In this document: in pieces, positions 15,594 to 24,506 of the stretch
How positions within the stretch are numbered: the first letter of the stretch is position 1
Layout of the letters: each line of letters begins with the position of its first letter
NCBI GenBank assembly: GCA_050942875.1
Contig: JBMNOD010000004.1
Location: forward strand, 1-64,000
Reading direction: 5' to 3'
Origin: JAAZAI01 sp050942875
GTDB lineage: Bacteria > Verrucomicrobiota > Kiritimatiellia > RFP12 > UBA3636
DNA: 64,000 nt
Translations under genes and position numbers: made by a program
The notes under the pieces: model-generated
The model's database searches: none
The model's input: the letters and a program-made list of their open reading frames with translations, nothing else
Told to the model about the DNA's origin: nothing

Positions 15594-16675
15594 ATCCCCC
15601 TCACCACCGCCTCCAGGCTGTCGGCCATGCGCAGGAAACCGAGGTCGGTCTGGTGGACGCCATCCACGGCGCACTCGGTGAAATTCCCGCCCAGCAAATC
15701 CCCGCCGTCAAAGAAAGCGACGGCCGTGTCGCCCGCCTCGCGAAGCTCGTCCACGAGGGCGCGCTGGAAGTCCCGGCGCTCCAGCCGCTGCGCACGCACC
15801 TCCTCATTGAACATCTCGCGTGCGTACGGCACCTTCGAGACAACGAGCATCGGCGTGCGAGGCCACGCCTGGCGGAGAATGCCCAGGAAAGTCGGCAGCG
15901 TCTCGTGCAGCCTCCCTGCGCAATTGGCCTCGTAGTCGGAGATGAAAAGCGCCGGCGCCGGAAGCGTGGCGATGACCTGCGCCACTTCAGGCTCGCCCCG
16001 GCCATTGCCGGAGAAACCGAGATTGATGAACTCGCAGTCGAGTCGTCGGCTCAAAATGTTCGGGTAGGACATGCCCGGACGCGACGCACATCCGCCCTGC
16101 GTAATGGACGTGCCATACACCACGACCGGACGCTGCCACGCGCGAGGCGGCGGCGTCTCGACGCAGGCGCCCTCGTCAAGACCGATCGACAGCGCCTCGA
16201 CGCCCTGGTAAAGCGGGAAATGGATCGTCGCCGTCCGCATCGCCGCCGTCGGAAAATCGCACAAGGGCGCCTGGTACGACGCGACCGAGCGGTCGAAGCG
16301 CGTCGTGCCCGCGTACATCGCCGAGCCCCCATCGCCGAGGTACGCGTCGAAGCCGCACTGCCCCGTGGCCGGCATGTGGTCCATCGAATGCGCGCCGCGG
16401 AGTTTCACGCGCACGACGATGCGCTTCGAGTCCGTCCGAAAGCGCACCTTCACGCCTGACGTGTGCCACGCGAGATCGTCGACGGCCTTCGGCAACGACG
16501 GATCAAACGGCATGCGTCTGTAGATGTTGCCATCCAGCTTCCATCCCAGCCCCTCGATGCGCAAAGGCGCTTCCCAAGGCGAGTGCCAAACAAGACCGTC
16601 GGCCGCGCACTCGGCGGCTCTCATTTTCGGATCGTGGCGCTGCGCCGCGTTCATTTCAGCAGGTTTTTGTGTCAT
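15569..16675 (-). CDS. SGNH/GDSL-family esterase with N-terminal beta domain
   Basis: This is a predicted carbohydrate or lipid ester hydrolase of about 368 residues. An N-terminal beta-rich domain (about 40-170) precedes an SGNH hydrolase domain opening with VVYGTSITQGG (Ser nucleophile). Other blocks are GFSGNGRGEPEVA (Gly/Asn) and VDGVHQTDLGF (Asp/His). This architecture matches SGNH-N plus GDSL proteins of polysaccharide degraders. No signal peptide is visible from the chosen ATG at 16675; ATG 16687 and further upstream starts are possible. The gene end lies inside a perfect palindrome. It is not obviously in an operon with the ABC exporter 125 bp upstream. Confidence 0.85.
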   Translation of the reverse strand: MTQKPAEMNAAQRHDPKMRAAECAADGLVWHSPWEAPLRIEGLGWKLDGNIYRRMPFDPSLPKAVDDLAWHTSGVKVRFRTDSKRIVVRVKLRGAHSMDHMPATGQCGFDAYLGDGGSAMYAGTTRFDRSVASYQAPLCDFPTAAMRTATIHFPLYQGVEALSIGLDEGACVETPPPRAWQRPVVVYGTSITQGGCASRPGMSYPNILSRRLDCEFINLGFSGNGRGEPEVAQVIATLPAPALFISDYEANCAGRLHETLPTFLGILRQAWPRTPMLVVSKVPYAREMFNEEVRAQRLERRDFQRALVDELREAGDTAVAFFDGGDLLGGNFTECAVDGVHQTDLGFLRMADSLEAVVRGMLQKSIDF

Positions 16676-16800
16676 GGTCAGAATCATGGGTTTTGGTTTT
16701 ACAGTGCGGACAAGTTGAATCAAGCAGTTTCATGAAATGGCGTTTGCCCAAAAGCCGGCTGGGGAAGCCGTCGGCGGGCGCCAGATCCAGTTGAGGTTGT

Positions 16801-18828
16801 TCATCGAGTTTGTTGGGCGTGGAGGCGGGAGTAGAAGCCGCCGGCATTGACGAGGCTTTCGTGCGTGCCGAATTCCGACACGCGGCCGTTTTCAAGGACG
16901 AGGATGGCGTCGCAGCGCATGGCCATGGAGACGCGCTGGGAGACGATGATGGACGTGCGTTCGCGCATGAGCCGGGAGAGCGTCTCCTGGATCTTGCGCT
17001 CGGTGTTGGCGTCGAGCGCGGAGGTGCAGTCGTCGAGAATGAGAATCTTGGGGTCGGTGAGCAGGGCGCGGGCGATGGAGATGCGCTGGCGCTGGCCGCC
17101 GGAGAGCGTGGACCCCTTCTCGCCAATGACGGTCTCGTACTGCACGGGCAGATTCATGATGAACTCATGGCTGTCGGCGGCCTTGGCGGCGGCCATGATG
17201 GCGGACGGAGTCGCGTCGGGATGGCCGTAGGCGATGTTGTCGCGGACGGTGCCGCTGAAAAGTTCGGCTTCCTGCGGCACGACGGCCATGTCGTGGCGGA
17301 GCGAGTGGAGCGTGACCTTGCGGAGCGGCGTCTCGTCGATGTGGATTTCGCCAGAAGTCGGGTCGAAAATCCGAGCGATCAGGCCGACAAGGGTGGACTT
17401 GCCGGCGCCGCTGGGACCCATGATGCAGATCCAGGAACCGGCGGGGATGGTGAGGTCGATGTTGTGAAGCACCGGGGGCTTGTTGGCGTCGTAGGCGAAG
17501 GAGACGTTGTCGAGGCGGATGCCTTGCTTCAGCGGCAACGCGATGGGCACGGCGTCGGGCGCTTCGTCGATGACGCTCCGGCTGTCGAGCATATGCGCAA
17601 GGCGCTGCATGACGACAAGCATGTTGGAGAGGGTTACCGTGAGGTTGGTGAGGTTGACGACGGGCGTGAAGAGGTTGGCCACGGCGCCGTGGATGAACAT
17701 CATCTCGCCCAAGGTCATCGAGCCGTTCAGCACGTTGACGGTGCAATAGATGAAAATGCCTTGCGTGGTGAGCGCCGAGACAAGCTGGGCCGAACGGCCG
17801 ACGGTTGCCCCGACATGCTGCTGGCGCATCTGGTCGCGTTGCATCACGGCCGAGAGGCGGAAGAAGTTGACGGCTTCGGCGCGTTCGCGCCCATAGGCGA
17901 AAATGGCCTTCATGGCGTCGATCTTCTGGGAGACGAGCCCCCAGAGGCAGGCGTTGGAGTGGCGGATTTCACGGTTGTACATCCGCATGTTCAACCGGGT
18001 CTTCCGGATGGCAAGGCTGTAGGGAATCATCGCGCCGACGACGAGGAGAGCGCTGATCCAGTTGATGCTCAGCAAGATGGTGAAGCCGACGAGGAACATG
18101 ACGCCTTGCGAGACGATCGTCTCGGAATTGATCACGAGATGGTCGCGGACGGCATCGACGTCGTTGAGAATGCGCGCCATCAGGCGCCCTGGCGATGTGG
18201 ACTTGTGGTAGATGCTGGAAAGCGAGATGACCTTCCGATGGACGTCGTTGCGCAGGTTGATGGCCAGGGCGCTGCCGATCTTGTGGCGGAGCAGGATCAC
18301 CTGCCGCATGCCGCGGTTGAGCGCGACGACGGTGCCGATGTAGATGAAAAAGAGCAGCAGCAGACGCCCCCCGGCATTGGGCCCGCGCGCGGGCGCATGG
18401 CGCTCGCGGTAGGCTTCGGAAAGAGCGCCCGAGGCGTCCCGCTCGCGTCCCGGATGCGCATCGAACGCGCGAAGCGGCGCGGCAAGGCGACGTTCGCGCG
18501 CGACGGGATGCCGCGCCCCTTCGACGCCCGACTGCGTGGCGCGAGATGGACTGGGCTCGGCGGGGGCAGCGCCCACCACGAGGATGTCGTCCACGACGAC
18601 CTTGGCGTAGAACGACATCAAATAGACGGAGCAGGCGTTCAGCGTCGCGACGGCAATGTACACGGCCAAACGCCACCGCAACGGAAGCAGGTAGCGCCGG
18701 AAGAACCTCACGGCGAGACCGAAGGCGCCCGCCGTGTCGTAGATCTCGCGAGGCGGACGATACGGAACGTCGCGCCGGGCATAACGCGGCGGGCGCGCCG
18801 GACGGGCGGGTCTGTCAGTCTTCTTCAT
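16801..18828 (-). CDS. ABC exporter half-transporter (degenerate ATPase site subunit)
   Basis: This 675-residue protein has an N-terminal six-helix membrane domain and a C-terminal ATPase. Walker A is GPSGAGKST and the signature is STLSGGQRQRISIARAL. Walker B reads ILILDDCTSALD, with Asp in place of the catalytic Glu, and the H-loop reads VSQRVS with Gln for His. These losses mark the degenerate subunit of a heterodimeric exporter. Between TM1 and TM2 lies a 70-residue charged, low-complexity loop (about 90-160) that is unusual in the family. It overlaps the partner gene by 14 bases. The substrate, lipid or drug-like, is unknown. Confidence 0.9.
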   Translation of the reverse strand: MKKTDRPARPARPPRYARRDVPYRPPREIYDTAGAFGLAVRFFRRYLLPLRWRLAVYIAVATLNACSVYLMSFYAKVVVDDILVVGAAPAEPSPSRATQSGVEGARHPVARERRLAAPLRAFDAHPGRERDASGALSEAYRERHAPARGPNAGGRLLLLFFIYIGTVVALNRGMRQVILLRHKIGSALAINLRNDVHRKVISLSSIYHKSTSPGRLMARILNDVDAVRDHLVINSETIVSQGVMFLVGFTILLSINWISALLVVGAMIPYSLAIRKTRLNMRMYNREIRHSNACLWGLVSQKIDAMKAIFAYGRERAEAVNFFRLSAVMQRDQMRQQHVGATVGRSAQLVSALTTQGIFIYCTVNVLNGSMTLGEMMFIHGAVANLFTPVVNLTNLTVTLSNMLVVMQRLAHMLDSRSVIDEAPDAVPIALPLKQGIRLDNVSFAYDANKPPVLHNIDLTIPAGSWICIMGPSGAGKSTLVGLIARIFDPTSGEIHIDETPLRKVTLHSLRHDMAVVPQEAELFSGTVRDNIAYGHPDATPSAIMAAAKAADSHEFIMNLPVQYETVIGEKGSTLSGGQRQRISIARALLTDPKILILDDCTSALDANTERKIQETLSRLMRERTSIIVSQRVSMAMRCDAILVLENGRVSEFGTHESLVNAGGFYSRLHAQQTR

Positions 18829-20632
18829 CGCTGATCACCCCCTTGCCCGAATGCTTGCGATAAAGTTCGCGGTAGCGTCCGCCCTCGATCGCCATGAGCG
18901 TCTCGTGGTCGCCCATTTCCTGAATCTCGCCCCGGTCGAGCAAGATGATCCGATCGGCATTGCGGATCGTGCTCAGACGGTGGGCGACAATGAAAGACGT
19001 GCGATTGACGAGGAAGCGATCCATCGCGACCTGGATTGCCCGCTCCGACTCGCTGTCGAGCGCGCTTGTGGCTTCGTCCATGATCAGAATCGCGGGATTG
19101 GCCAGCACGGCGCGCGCAATGGAAATGCGCTGCTTCTGGCCGACGGAGAGCTGGACGCCGCGCGTGCCGATCACCGATTCGTACCCATCCGACATGGCGA
19201 TGATGTCGTCGTGGATTTCCGCGATCTTCGCGGCGTTGACGACCTCCTCGAGCGAGGCGCCGGGCTTGGCGTAGCGGATGTTGTCGGCAATGCTCACCTG
19301 GAAGAGCAGCGACTCCTGGAGCACAATGCCAAATTGTCGGCGCAAACTCGCCCTGGCGATGTCCTTGACGTCAATGCCATCGATCCGCACCGCGCCATGC
19401 TGCACGTCGTAGAGGCGCATGAGCAGCGAGAGGATCGTCGTCTTGCCGCATCCTGTGGGGCCGACAAGCGCAACCGTTTCGCCGGCCTTGACGTGAATGT
19501 CGAAATTGCGCAGAATGACTTTGTCCGGTTCATACCAGAAGGTGACGTCGTCGAAATCCACGTCCCCGCGCACGGCGCCCTCAAGACGAACGGCGTCGGC
19601 GCGTTCGAGGACTTCCGGCTGGGCGTCGAGGATTTCGAAAAGCCGGTCTGCCGAGATGCGCACGTTCTGGAGCTGTTCGGCGAGCTGCGAAAAGCGCACC
19701 GCCGGCCAAAGGATTTGCATGGCGTACGTGGTGAAGGCCGTCACGTCGCCATACGACGCCGCATTTGCAAGCACCATCGCGCAACCGAGGAAATAGATGC
19801 ATGTGCGCCCCATGTCCTGAAGCAGCAACGTATTGAGGTGAAAATTCGACGAGGCGGACCAACTGACGACCAAATTGTCCATCAGTGCCGTCGCCTGGGT
19901 GTTGAAAACCCGCTGCTCCCGATCTTCGGCGCCATACGTCTTGACGGTGAGGTTTGCGACGAGACGATCCTGGACGCCGCTTGCCAGGCGGTCCTCTGAA
20001 CCGCGCACGCTGATCCAGGCGCGGCGGATTTTGCTGATGTTGAATCGATAGTTGCTGACGAACAGCACAAGGACGACGATGATCGGCAGCGCAAGCCGCC
20101 AGTTGAGGTACAACGTCGCACTCGCCGCGAAAAGCGCGCAAACCAGATCCGAGATCACCTGCACCGAGGTGACGTTGAGAATCTGCTGCATCGTCGAACT
20201 GTCGCCCATGAGCCGGTTCGTGAGCTTGCCCGTGCTGTTCTTGTGGAAATAGCCGATGTGCATGCCGAGCAGATGCCGATAGACGGCCATGCGGATTCGC
20301 AGCACGAAGGTCTGCCCGATGTAGGCGATGCCGACGAGCTGGATGTAGCTGATCGCCGCATGCAGAAGCGGCACGAGGATCATCATCACCGCAAGCCCGG
20401 GCAGCAGCGCTTCGCGCCGGTTGCCGACGACCTCGTTGATGATCGCCCGGGTGAAGAGCGGCGGGAGCATGGCCAGCACGGAAAGAACGGCCGTCAGAAG
20501 CGCCAGCCCCGCGATCTTCCACTTGAAAGGCGCGATGAAAGGCATGATCTTGCGCAACGTCTCGCCCGTCGTCTTCCGTTGCTGCTGCTGGTTTTTTTTG
20601 GCTTCGGCCGGCTGATTCGGCTCTTTCGGCAT
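18815..20632 (-). CDS. ABC exporter half-transporter (catalytic subunit)
   Basis: At 605 residues from the ATG at 20632 it has normal half-transporter length. Six membrane helices precede Walker A (GPTGCGKTT), a variant signature LSVGQKQRISIARA, intact Walker B ILIMDEATSALD and H-loop VAHRLST. It complements the degenerate partner encoded downstream: its Walker motifs pair with that partner's LSGGQ. The frame is open to 20725, but those residues include a TGATGAG heptad repeat and lack a ribosome site. MsbA-like lipid export is one possibility, unproven. Confidence 0.92.
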   Translation of the reverse strand: MPKEPNQPAEAKKNQQQQRKTTGETLRKIMPFIAPFKWKIAGLALLTAVLSVLAMLPPLFTRAIINEVVGNRREALLPGLAVMMILVPLLHAAISYIQLVGIAYIGQTFVLRIRMAVYRHLLGMHIGYFHKNSTGKLTNRLMGDSSTMQQILNVTSVQVISDLVCALFAASATLYLNWRLALPIIVVLVLFVSNYRFNISKIRRAWISVRGSEDRLASGVQDRLVANLTVKTYGAEDREQRVFNTQATALMDNLVVSWSASSNFHLNTLLLQDMGRTCIYFLGCAMVLANAASYGDVTAFTTYAMQILWPAVRFSQLAEQLQNVRISADRLFEILDAQPEVLERADAVRLEGAVRGDVDFDDVTFWYEPDKVILRNFDIHVKAGETVALVGPTGCGKTTILSLLMRLYDVQHGAVRIDGIDVKDIARASLRRQFGIVLQESLLFQVSIADNIRYAKPGASLEEVVNAAKIAEIHDDIIAMSDGYESVIGTRGVQLSVGQKQRISIARAVLANPAILIMDEATSALDSESERAIQVAMDRFLVNRTSFIVAHRLSTIRNADRIILLDRGEIQEMGDHETLMAIEGGRYRELYRKHSGKGVISDEED

Positions 20633-20780
20633 GGTGCTCTTTGGGGTGATGAGTGATGAGTGCTTAAAACGTTGTCGCTTTGTCGAACCCGAAGGGTGTT
20701 TTGTGGCTATGACGACTTTGGACATCGGACTTTCGAATGCTGGCGACTGCCGCGAAGCGGCTGTTCTCTCGTTGCGCTTG

Positions 20781-20810
20781 AGTATAGCATTTCGGTCGCC
20801 GGGGGATAAA
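20781..20810 (-). promoter_or_regulatory. Candidate promoter of the ABC exporter pair
   Basis: On the minus strand TTTATC and TATACT are 18 bp apart, with an extended TGC before the -10. It lies about 150 bases upstream of the chosen ATG. The -35 is poor, so confidence is moderate. Confidence 0.4.
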
Positions 20811-20829
20811 GGTCTTTTAGATTATGGAA

Positions 20830-20846
20830 CCCGCCGAGACGGCGGG
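20830..20846. terminator. Weak hairpin after the glycan operon
   Basis: CCCGCCG and CGGCGGG pair around AGA just past the stop of the leftward gene ending at 20851. No uridine run follows in the leftward transcript, so termination is doubtful. Confidence 0.3.
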
Positions 20847-20850
20847 CAGC

Positions 20851-23178
20851 CTACGGAGAGTCCATGGTCTCGGATTCCGTTTTCTCACGCACACGAATCA
20901 GCAACCGGTGCGCATCGTCCTCGCCGAACGCCGCAAACACACGAACGGGACGGACGTCGGAGCCTGGGACGAGCGGACGCACGCGAAGCCGTATCCAGGC
21001 GAAATGAACGTGTTTTTTCATGCGATCTTGAAAGCGTGGCTTCAAATGGATCCGCGTCGTCGCGCCGCCTTGGACGACGACTCGTTTTCTCCCGCCATAG
21101 CCTTTGATCTTGGCGTCCAATTCCGACGGGTTGGGATTGCACAGCACGAGCCAGACTCCGTTCGTCAGGGCGCCGGGGCCGCCAAAGCCAATCTGCCGGC
21201 AGGCATTGGGTTCCAACGCCACGTAGGATCGCGGCGCCGCCACGCCTTGACCCTGGTAGAAGACGGGGTTCTCGGCGCGGAGAAGCACGTCGCACGACCG
21301 CAACCCGGCAAGGACGCCATCCGCCGAAGCGTTCTCGCCCGGTTCGGGATCCAAGGCCCACAGCTCGCAGACCGGGCTCCGGAAAGTCGGAATCGCAAGC
21401 GCATGCCATTGTGCAGATTCCGCGTTGACCAGCCCCCACGACTGCGCAAGCCGCGCACGGCGGCGGAAGGCGTGCTCGCGTTCCCGGAACGCCGGCCGCA
21501 GACGACCGGTGATGGGATCGAGCATGCCGCGCCCGGCAAGCGACCCGTTGACGAGGAACCAGCGCAGGCCGGGATTGGCGGCACGGTACGATTCAATCGA
21601 TTCGCCAAGCCAGGCGCCCCCTTTGACAACATTCGTCATCCCCGGGACGTTCACGATCATTTGCCGATCGAGGAAAATGGATTCCTCGACTGGAAAAGCC
21701 TGCGTCAGGAAATCGGCGGCCGACTCGCGCGTGTCCGGCTTCGCGAAAATGTCGTCGAGATCCGCCGCGCGCATCCAGGCAAAAGTGAAAACCGCGCAAA
21801 CGGACAAAAGGACAAAGCCGGCGCCAATCCGTTGGACGAGAAAGAGGCTCAACGGGCGCGAAGCATCGGCACGGCCGTTTCGCAGGCAACCAGCGGACAC
21901 CGAGACCAATGCGGCGATGGCCAGCGAAAAAGACGGCAGCAGCGGCAGGATCTCCTGGTTCCGAAACCAAGGCGCCGCCACGGCAATCATGCCGACGTAG
22001 GCGACGGGATAGCCCAGGGTCAGGGGCAGATGAAGGCGGAATGTCGGCGACGCGACCAGCACGACCATGCCCGCCGCGACGAACAAAAGCCAGGGGACGC
22101 CAGGGGCGGCAAGCGCCATGGCGAAGGAACGCGCCAGAAACACCAGTCGCTCCCGCTGCCCTTCGCCGGCAATCAAATCTTGAGATTCGGTGCGCAGGTG
22201 TTTTGCCGCCTTGATGAAGCGCGTCGCGGACGCGGACACGGCATCGGACGCCTGGGCGGCGGGCGGCGGGACGTCGGAAGCCTCGACGGCCGGAGCCGGG
22301 CGCCTCTCTGGTTTCGGCGCCGATCTTGGCGTTGCCACCTCGTTCCCAAGCACAAAGAAGGCAATCGCGATGACGATCAAAGGCACACAGGAACGCCGCG
22401 CCCAGCGAACCCCTTTCGAAAGGAAAGAATCCGAAGCCGTCAAAACGCCGGCACGAGCCTCCAGATTCGGCATGTCGCGGTTGCGTTTGAAGCGCATGGC
22501 AACGATGAGCAACAGCAGCACGGGCAGCAGCACGGCGTTGGTGTACTTCACGCCGAATCCAAAGCCGCAAATGAAAGCGCAAAATGCCAGTGTGCAAGCG
22601 CGTGGGGCCCGTCGATAGCGGGTCATGGCCCAGAGCGCCAGAACGGCACAGAAGAGCATGGCGATGTCGGTTTCAAGATAATGCGAATGCTCGACAAAAA
22701 CAGGATGGAATGCAAAGGCGAACGCCCCCGCCAAAGCCCCGGTTCTGGAGCCGACAATCATCGATCCAAGATGATAGACCAGCCCGATCGAAAGGACCGT
22801 CAGGAACAAGTTGAATAGAAGCCCCCATTGCCGATGGGCCATGCCCCGGGGCGAGTACGCAACGTCTGTCAGGCCGCTTTTCAGCGCGATCTTCCACAAA
22901 GGACGGTTGATCAAGTTTTCGAAAACGATTTTCGCCGGGCGCGACATCACGAAGAATCCGCCAGGATAGAACGCATCGAACCCGGCGCCTGCCTGGTGTC
23001 GCTTCATCCAATGGCTGATCAGCGCCTCGTCGGGATTCCAGGCGCGGCGGTCGCCAATCCCGCCGAGCCTGACCGAAACGGCCAGGAAGGCAATGAGCGC
23101 GAGCAGGATTCCGGAAAACACCCGCGACAAACGCGGGCGCCCCTTCGCAACGGCTGAAAGGCCTGGCAGACGGATCAT
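20851..23178 (-). CDS. GT39-like polytopic membrane glycosyltransferase
   Basis: This 775-residue membrane protein resembles ArnT/PMT-type (GT-C) glycosyltransferases, which use polyprenyl-phosphate sugars outside the membrane. A first TM segment precedes the catalytic loop with Asp-Glu in RRAWNPDEALISHWMKR near residue 50. EHSHYLETDIAMLF near 170 resembles the second conserved loop. About ten to twelve TM helices are interrupted by a long Pro/Ala-rich cytoplasmic-like insert near 295-325, and a soluble C-terminal domain covers roughly 480-775. It is the last gene of a five-gene glycan operon, overlapping the DUF2304 gene by four bases. Acceptor and donor are unknown. Confidence 0.82.
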   Translation of the reverse strand: MIRLPGLSAVAKGRPRLSRVFSGILLALIAFLAVSVRLGGIGDRRAWNPDEALISHWMKRHQAGAGFDAFYPGGFFVMSRPAKIVFENLINRPLWKIALKSGLTDVAYSPRGMAHRQWGLLFNLFLTVLSIGLVYHLGSMIVGSRTGALAGAFAFAFHPVFVEHSHYLETDIAMLFCAVLALWAMTRYRRAPRACTLAFCAFICGFGFGVKYTNAVLLPVLLLLIVAMRFKRNRDMPNLEARAGVLTASDSFLSKGVRWARRSCVPLIVIAIAFFVLGNEVATPRSAPKPERRPAPAVEASDVPPPAAQASDAVSASATRFIKAAKHLRTESQDLIAGEGQRERLVFLARSFAMALAAPGVPWLLFVAAGMVVLVASPTFRLHLPLTLGYPVAYVGMIAVAAPWFRNQEILPLLPSFSLAIAALVSVSAGCLRNGRADASRPLSLFLVQRIGAGFVLLSVCAVFTFAWMRAADLDDIFAKPDTRESAADFLTQAFPVEESIFLDRQMIVNVPGMTNVVKGGAWLGESIESYRAANPGLRWFLVNGSLAGRGMLDPITGRLRPAFREREHAFRRRARLAQSWGLVNAESAQWHALAIPTFRSPVCELWALDPEPGENASADGVLAGLRSCDVLLRAENPVFYQGQGVAAPRSYVALEPNACRQIGFGGPGALTNGVWLVLCNPNPSELDAKIKGYGGRKRVVVQGGATTRIHLKPRFQDRMKKHVHFAWIRLRVRPLVPGSDVRPVRVFAAFGEDDAHRLLIRVREKTESETMDSP

Positions 23179-23735
23179 TTCTCGCTTTTTCCCTCAAGGT
23201 CGCGGATGCGCGATTCGAGCATGGCGCAGCGCTGGGCGATCTGCGCCTGGTTCCTTTCGCTGCGGGAGAGGTTCTTCGACAGCACGAACACGGCCGTCAT
23301 CATCGTGATGAAGACCACGGCGAGCATGGACGACGCGTACTCCATCCCGAACGTCGCCTTGAGCCAGTCCATCGACGACGGGAACGCCGTCATGAACAGC
23401 ATCGCGAAGCACGGGACGACCCAGAGCAGCGCGTACCGCTCCTTGAGGTGCGTCCAGCGGATCGACTCGAAGGTCACCGCCAGGATGAACACGCTCAGGC
23501 CGGCGACGGCGAGGCGGATGCGCCCCATCCGCGAATCGGGAAGGAACGCCTCGAAGCAGCGCGGCGAAATGGCGAGCAGCAGCAAGACGGCGGCGGCGGC
23601 GAACAGCAGCAGCAGGACGGGAAACGACGCGCGCGAGCGCTTCACCGCCGCCAGGCGGATCGCCCCGGCGGCAAGCGCGGCGCCGACAAGCCCGAGGGCG
23701 ATGCGCGTGGTTTCAACGAGAAGAATCGCCAGCAT
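23175..23735 (-). CDS. DUF2304 domain membrane protein
   Basis: The 186-residue protein has four to five hydrophobic segments and ends in a short coiled coil (RNQAQIAQRCAMLESRIRDLE). DUF2304 proteins are typically encoded beside GT2 polyprenyl-phosphate glycosyltransferases, as here. Its start is three bases beyond the GT2 stop and its end overlaps the GT39-like gene by four. A supporting role in lipid-linked sugar metabolism is inferred from position only. Confidence 0.8.
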   Translation of the reverse strand: MLAILLVETTRIALGLVGAALAAGAIRLAAVKRSRASFPVLLLLFAAAAVLLLLAISPRCFEAFLPDSRMGRIRLAVAGLSVFILAVTFESIRWTHLKERYALLWVVPCFAMLFMTAFPSSMDWLKATFGMEYASSMLAVVFITMMTAVFVLSKNLSRSERNQAQIAQRCAMLESRIRDLEGKSEK

Positions 23736-23738
23736 GGT

Positions 23739-24506
23739 TCAGTCCCCCTTTCGGTTGCGCGGATTGGCGAAGCGCCGGTCCACCGGCCGCACGCGATCCG
23801 CAACGAGCGCCAGCGCGACGCGCAGCGCAAAGTAAAGCGTGTCGATCGACCCGATCGTCGAGACGCCATGCCGCCGCGGGCGCACGACGACATCGGCCTC
23901 CGCCATCTCGTAGCCCTGGCGGCGCAGCAGCGCGAGCGCCTCGGGCTCGGGGTATTCGCAGGGATAGCAAAGCGAAAAGTAGCGGAGCAGGTCGTCGCGC
24001 ACGCACCAGAAGCCCGACGTCGGATCCGTCACCCGCGCCCGGCAGATCACGCTCAGAAACACGGACAGCAGCCGGTTGCCGATCTTGCGCATCGCCGTGC
24101 CGCCCTGGTCGCCGTCGCTGCCGAGAAAGCGCGACCCCACGACGAGGTCGGCGCCCGTTTGCTCCATCGTTTCCAGCAGCTTCGGGATTTCCGAGGGCGG
24201 ATGCTGCCCGTCGCCATCGAGGCGCACGACGAGGCGGTGGCCGATGTCCCAGGCGTGCCGCATGCCCGCCTGGACCGCGCCGCCCACGCCGAGGTTGCAC
24301 GGCAGGTCGAGCACGTCGGCGCCATGCGCGAGCGCGACTTTCGCCGTGTCGTCGAGCGAGCCGTCACTGATGACGATCGTCTTCACGCCGGGCATGCAGG
24401 CCCTCGCTTCGTCGAGCAGCAAGCCGATCGCCTCGGCTTCGTTGAAGGCGGGGATGATGATCGCGGTCTTGCGACCGAGGAAGCGTGGCGGCGTGGAGTC
24501 GTTCAT
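23739..24506 (-). CDS. Glycosyltransferase family 2, polyprenyl-phosphate type
   Basis: This 255-residue soluble GT-A enzyme shows IIIPAFNEAEAIGLLLDEA at residues 15-33 and VISDGSLDDTAKVA with the nucleotide-binding Asp. VRLDGDGQHPPSEIPKLL carries the metal-binding DGD motif. Sequence style is closest to dolichol/undecaprenyl-phosphate mannose or glucose synthases, which would provide donors for the GT39-like enzyme. It overlaps the preceding GT4 gene by four bases. No C-terminal TM pair is present. The sugar cannot be assigned. Confidence 0.88.
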   Translation of the reverse strand: MNDSTPPRFLGRKTAIIIPAFNEAEAIGLLLDEARACMPGVKTIVISDGSLDDTAKVALAHGADVLDLPCNLGVGGAVQAGMRHAWDIGHRLVVRLDGDGQHPPSEIPKLLETMEQTGADLVVGSRFLGSDGDQGGTAMRKIGNRLLSVFLSVICRARVTDPTSGFWCVRDDLLRYFSLCYPCEYPEPEALALLRRQGYEMAEADVVVRPRRHGVSTIGSIDTLYFALRVALALVADRVRPVDRRFANPRNRKGD

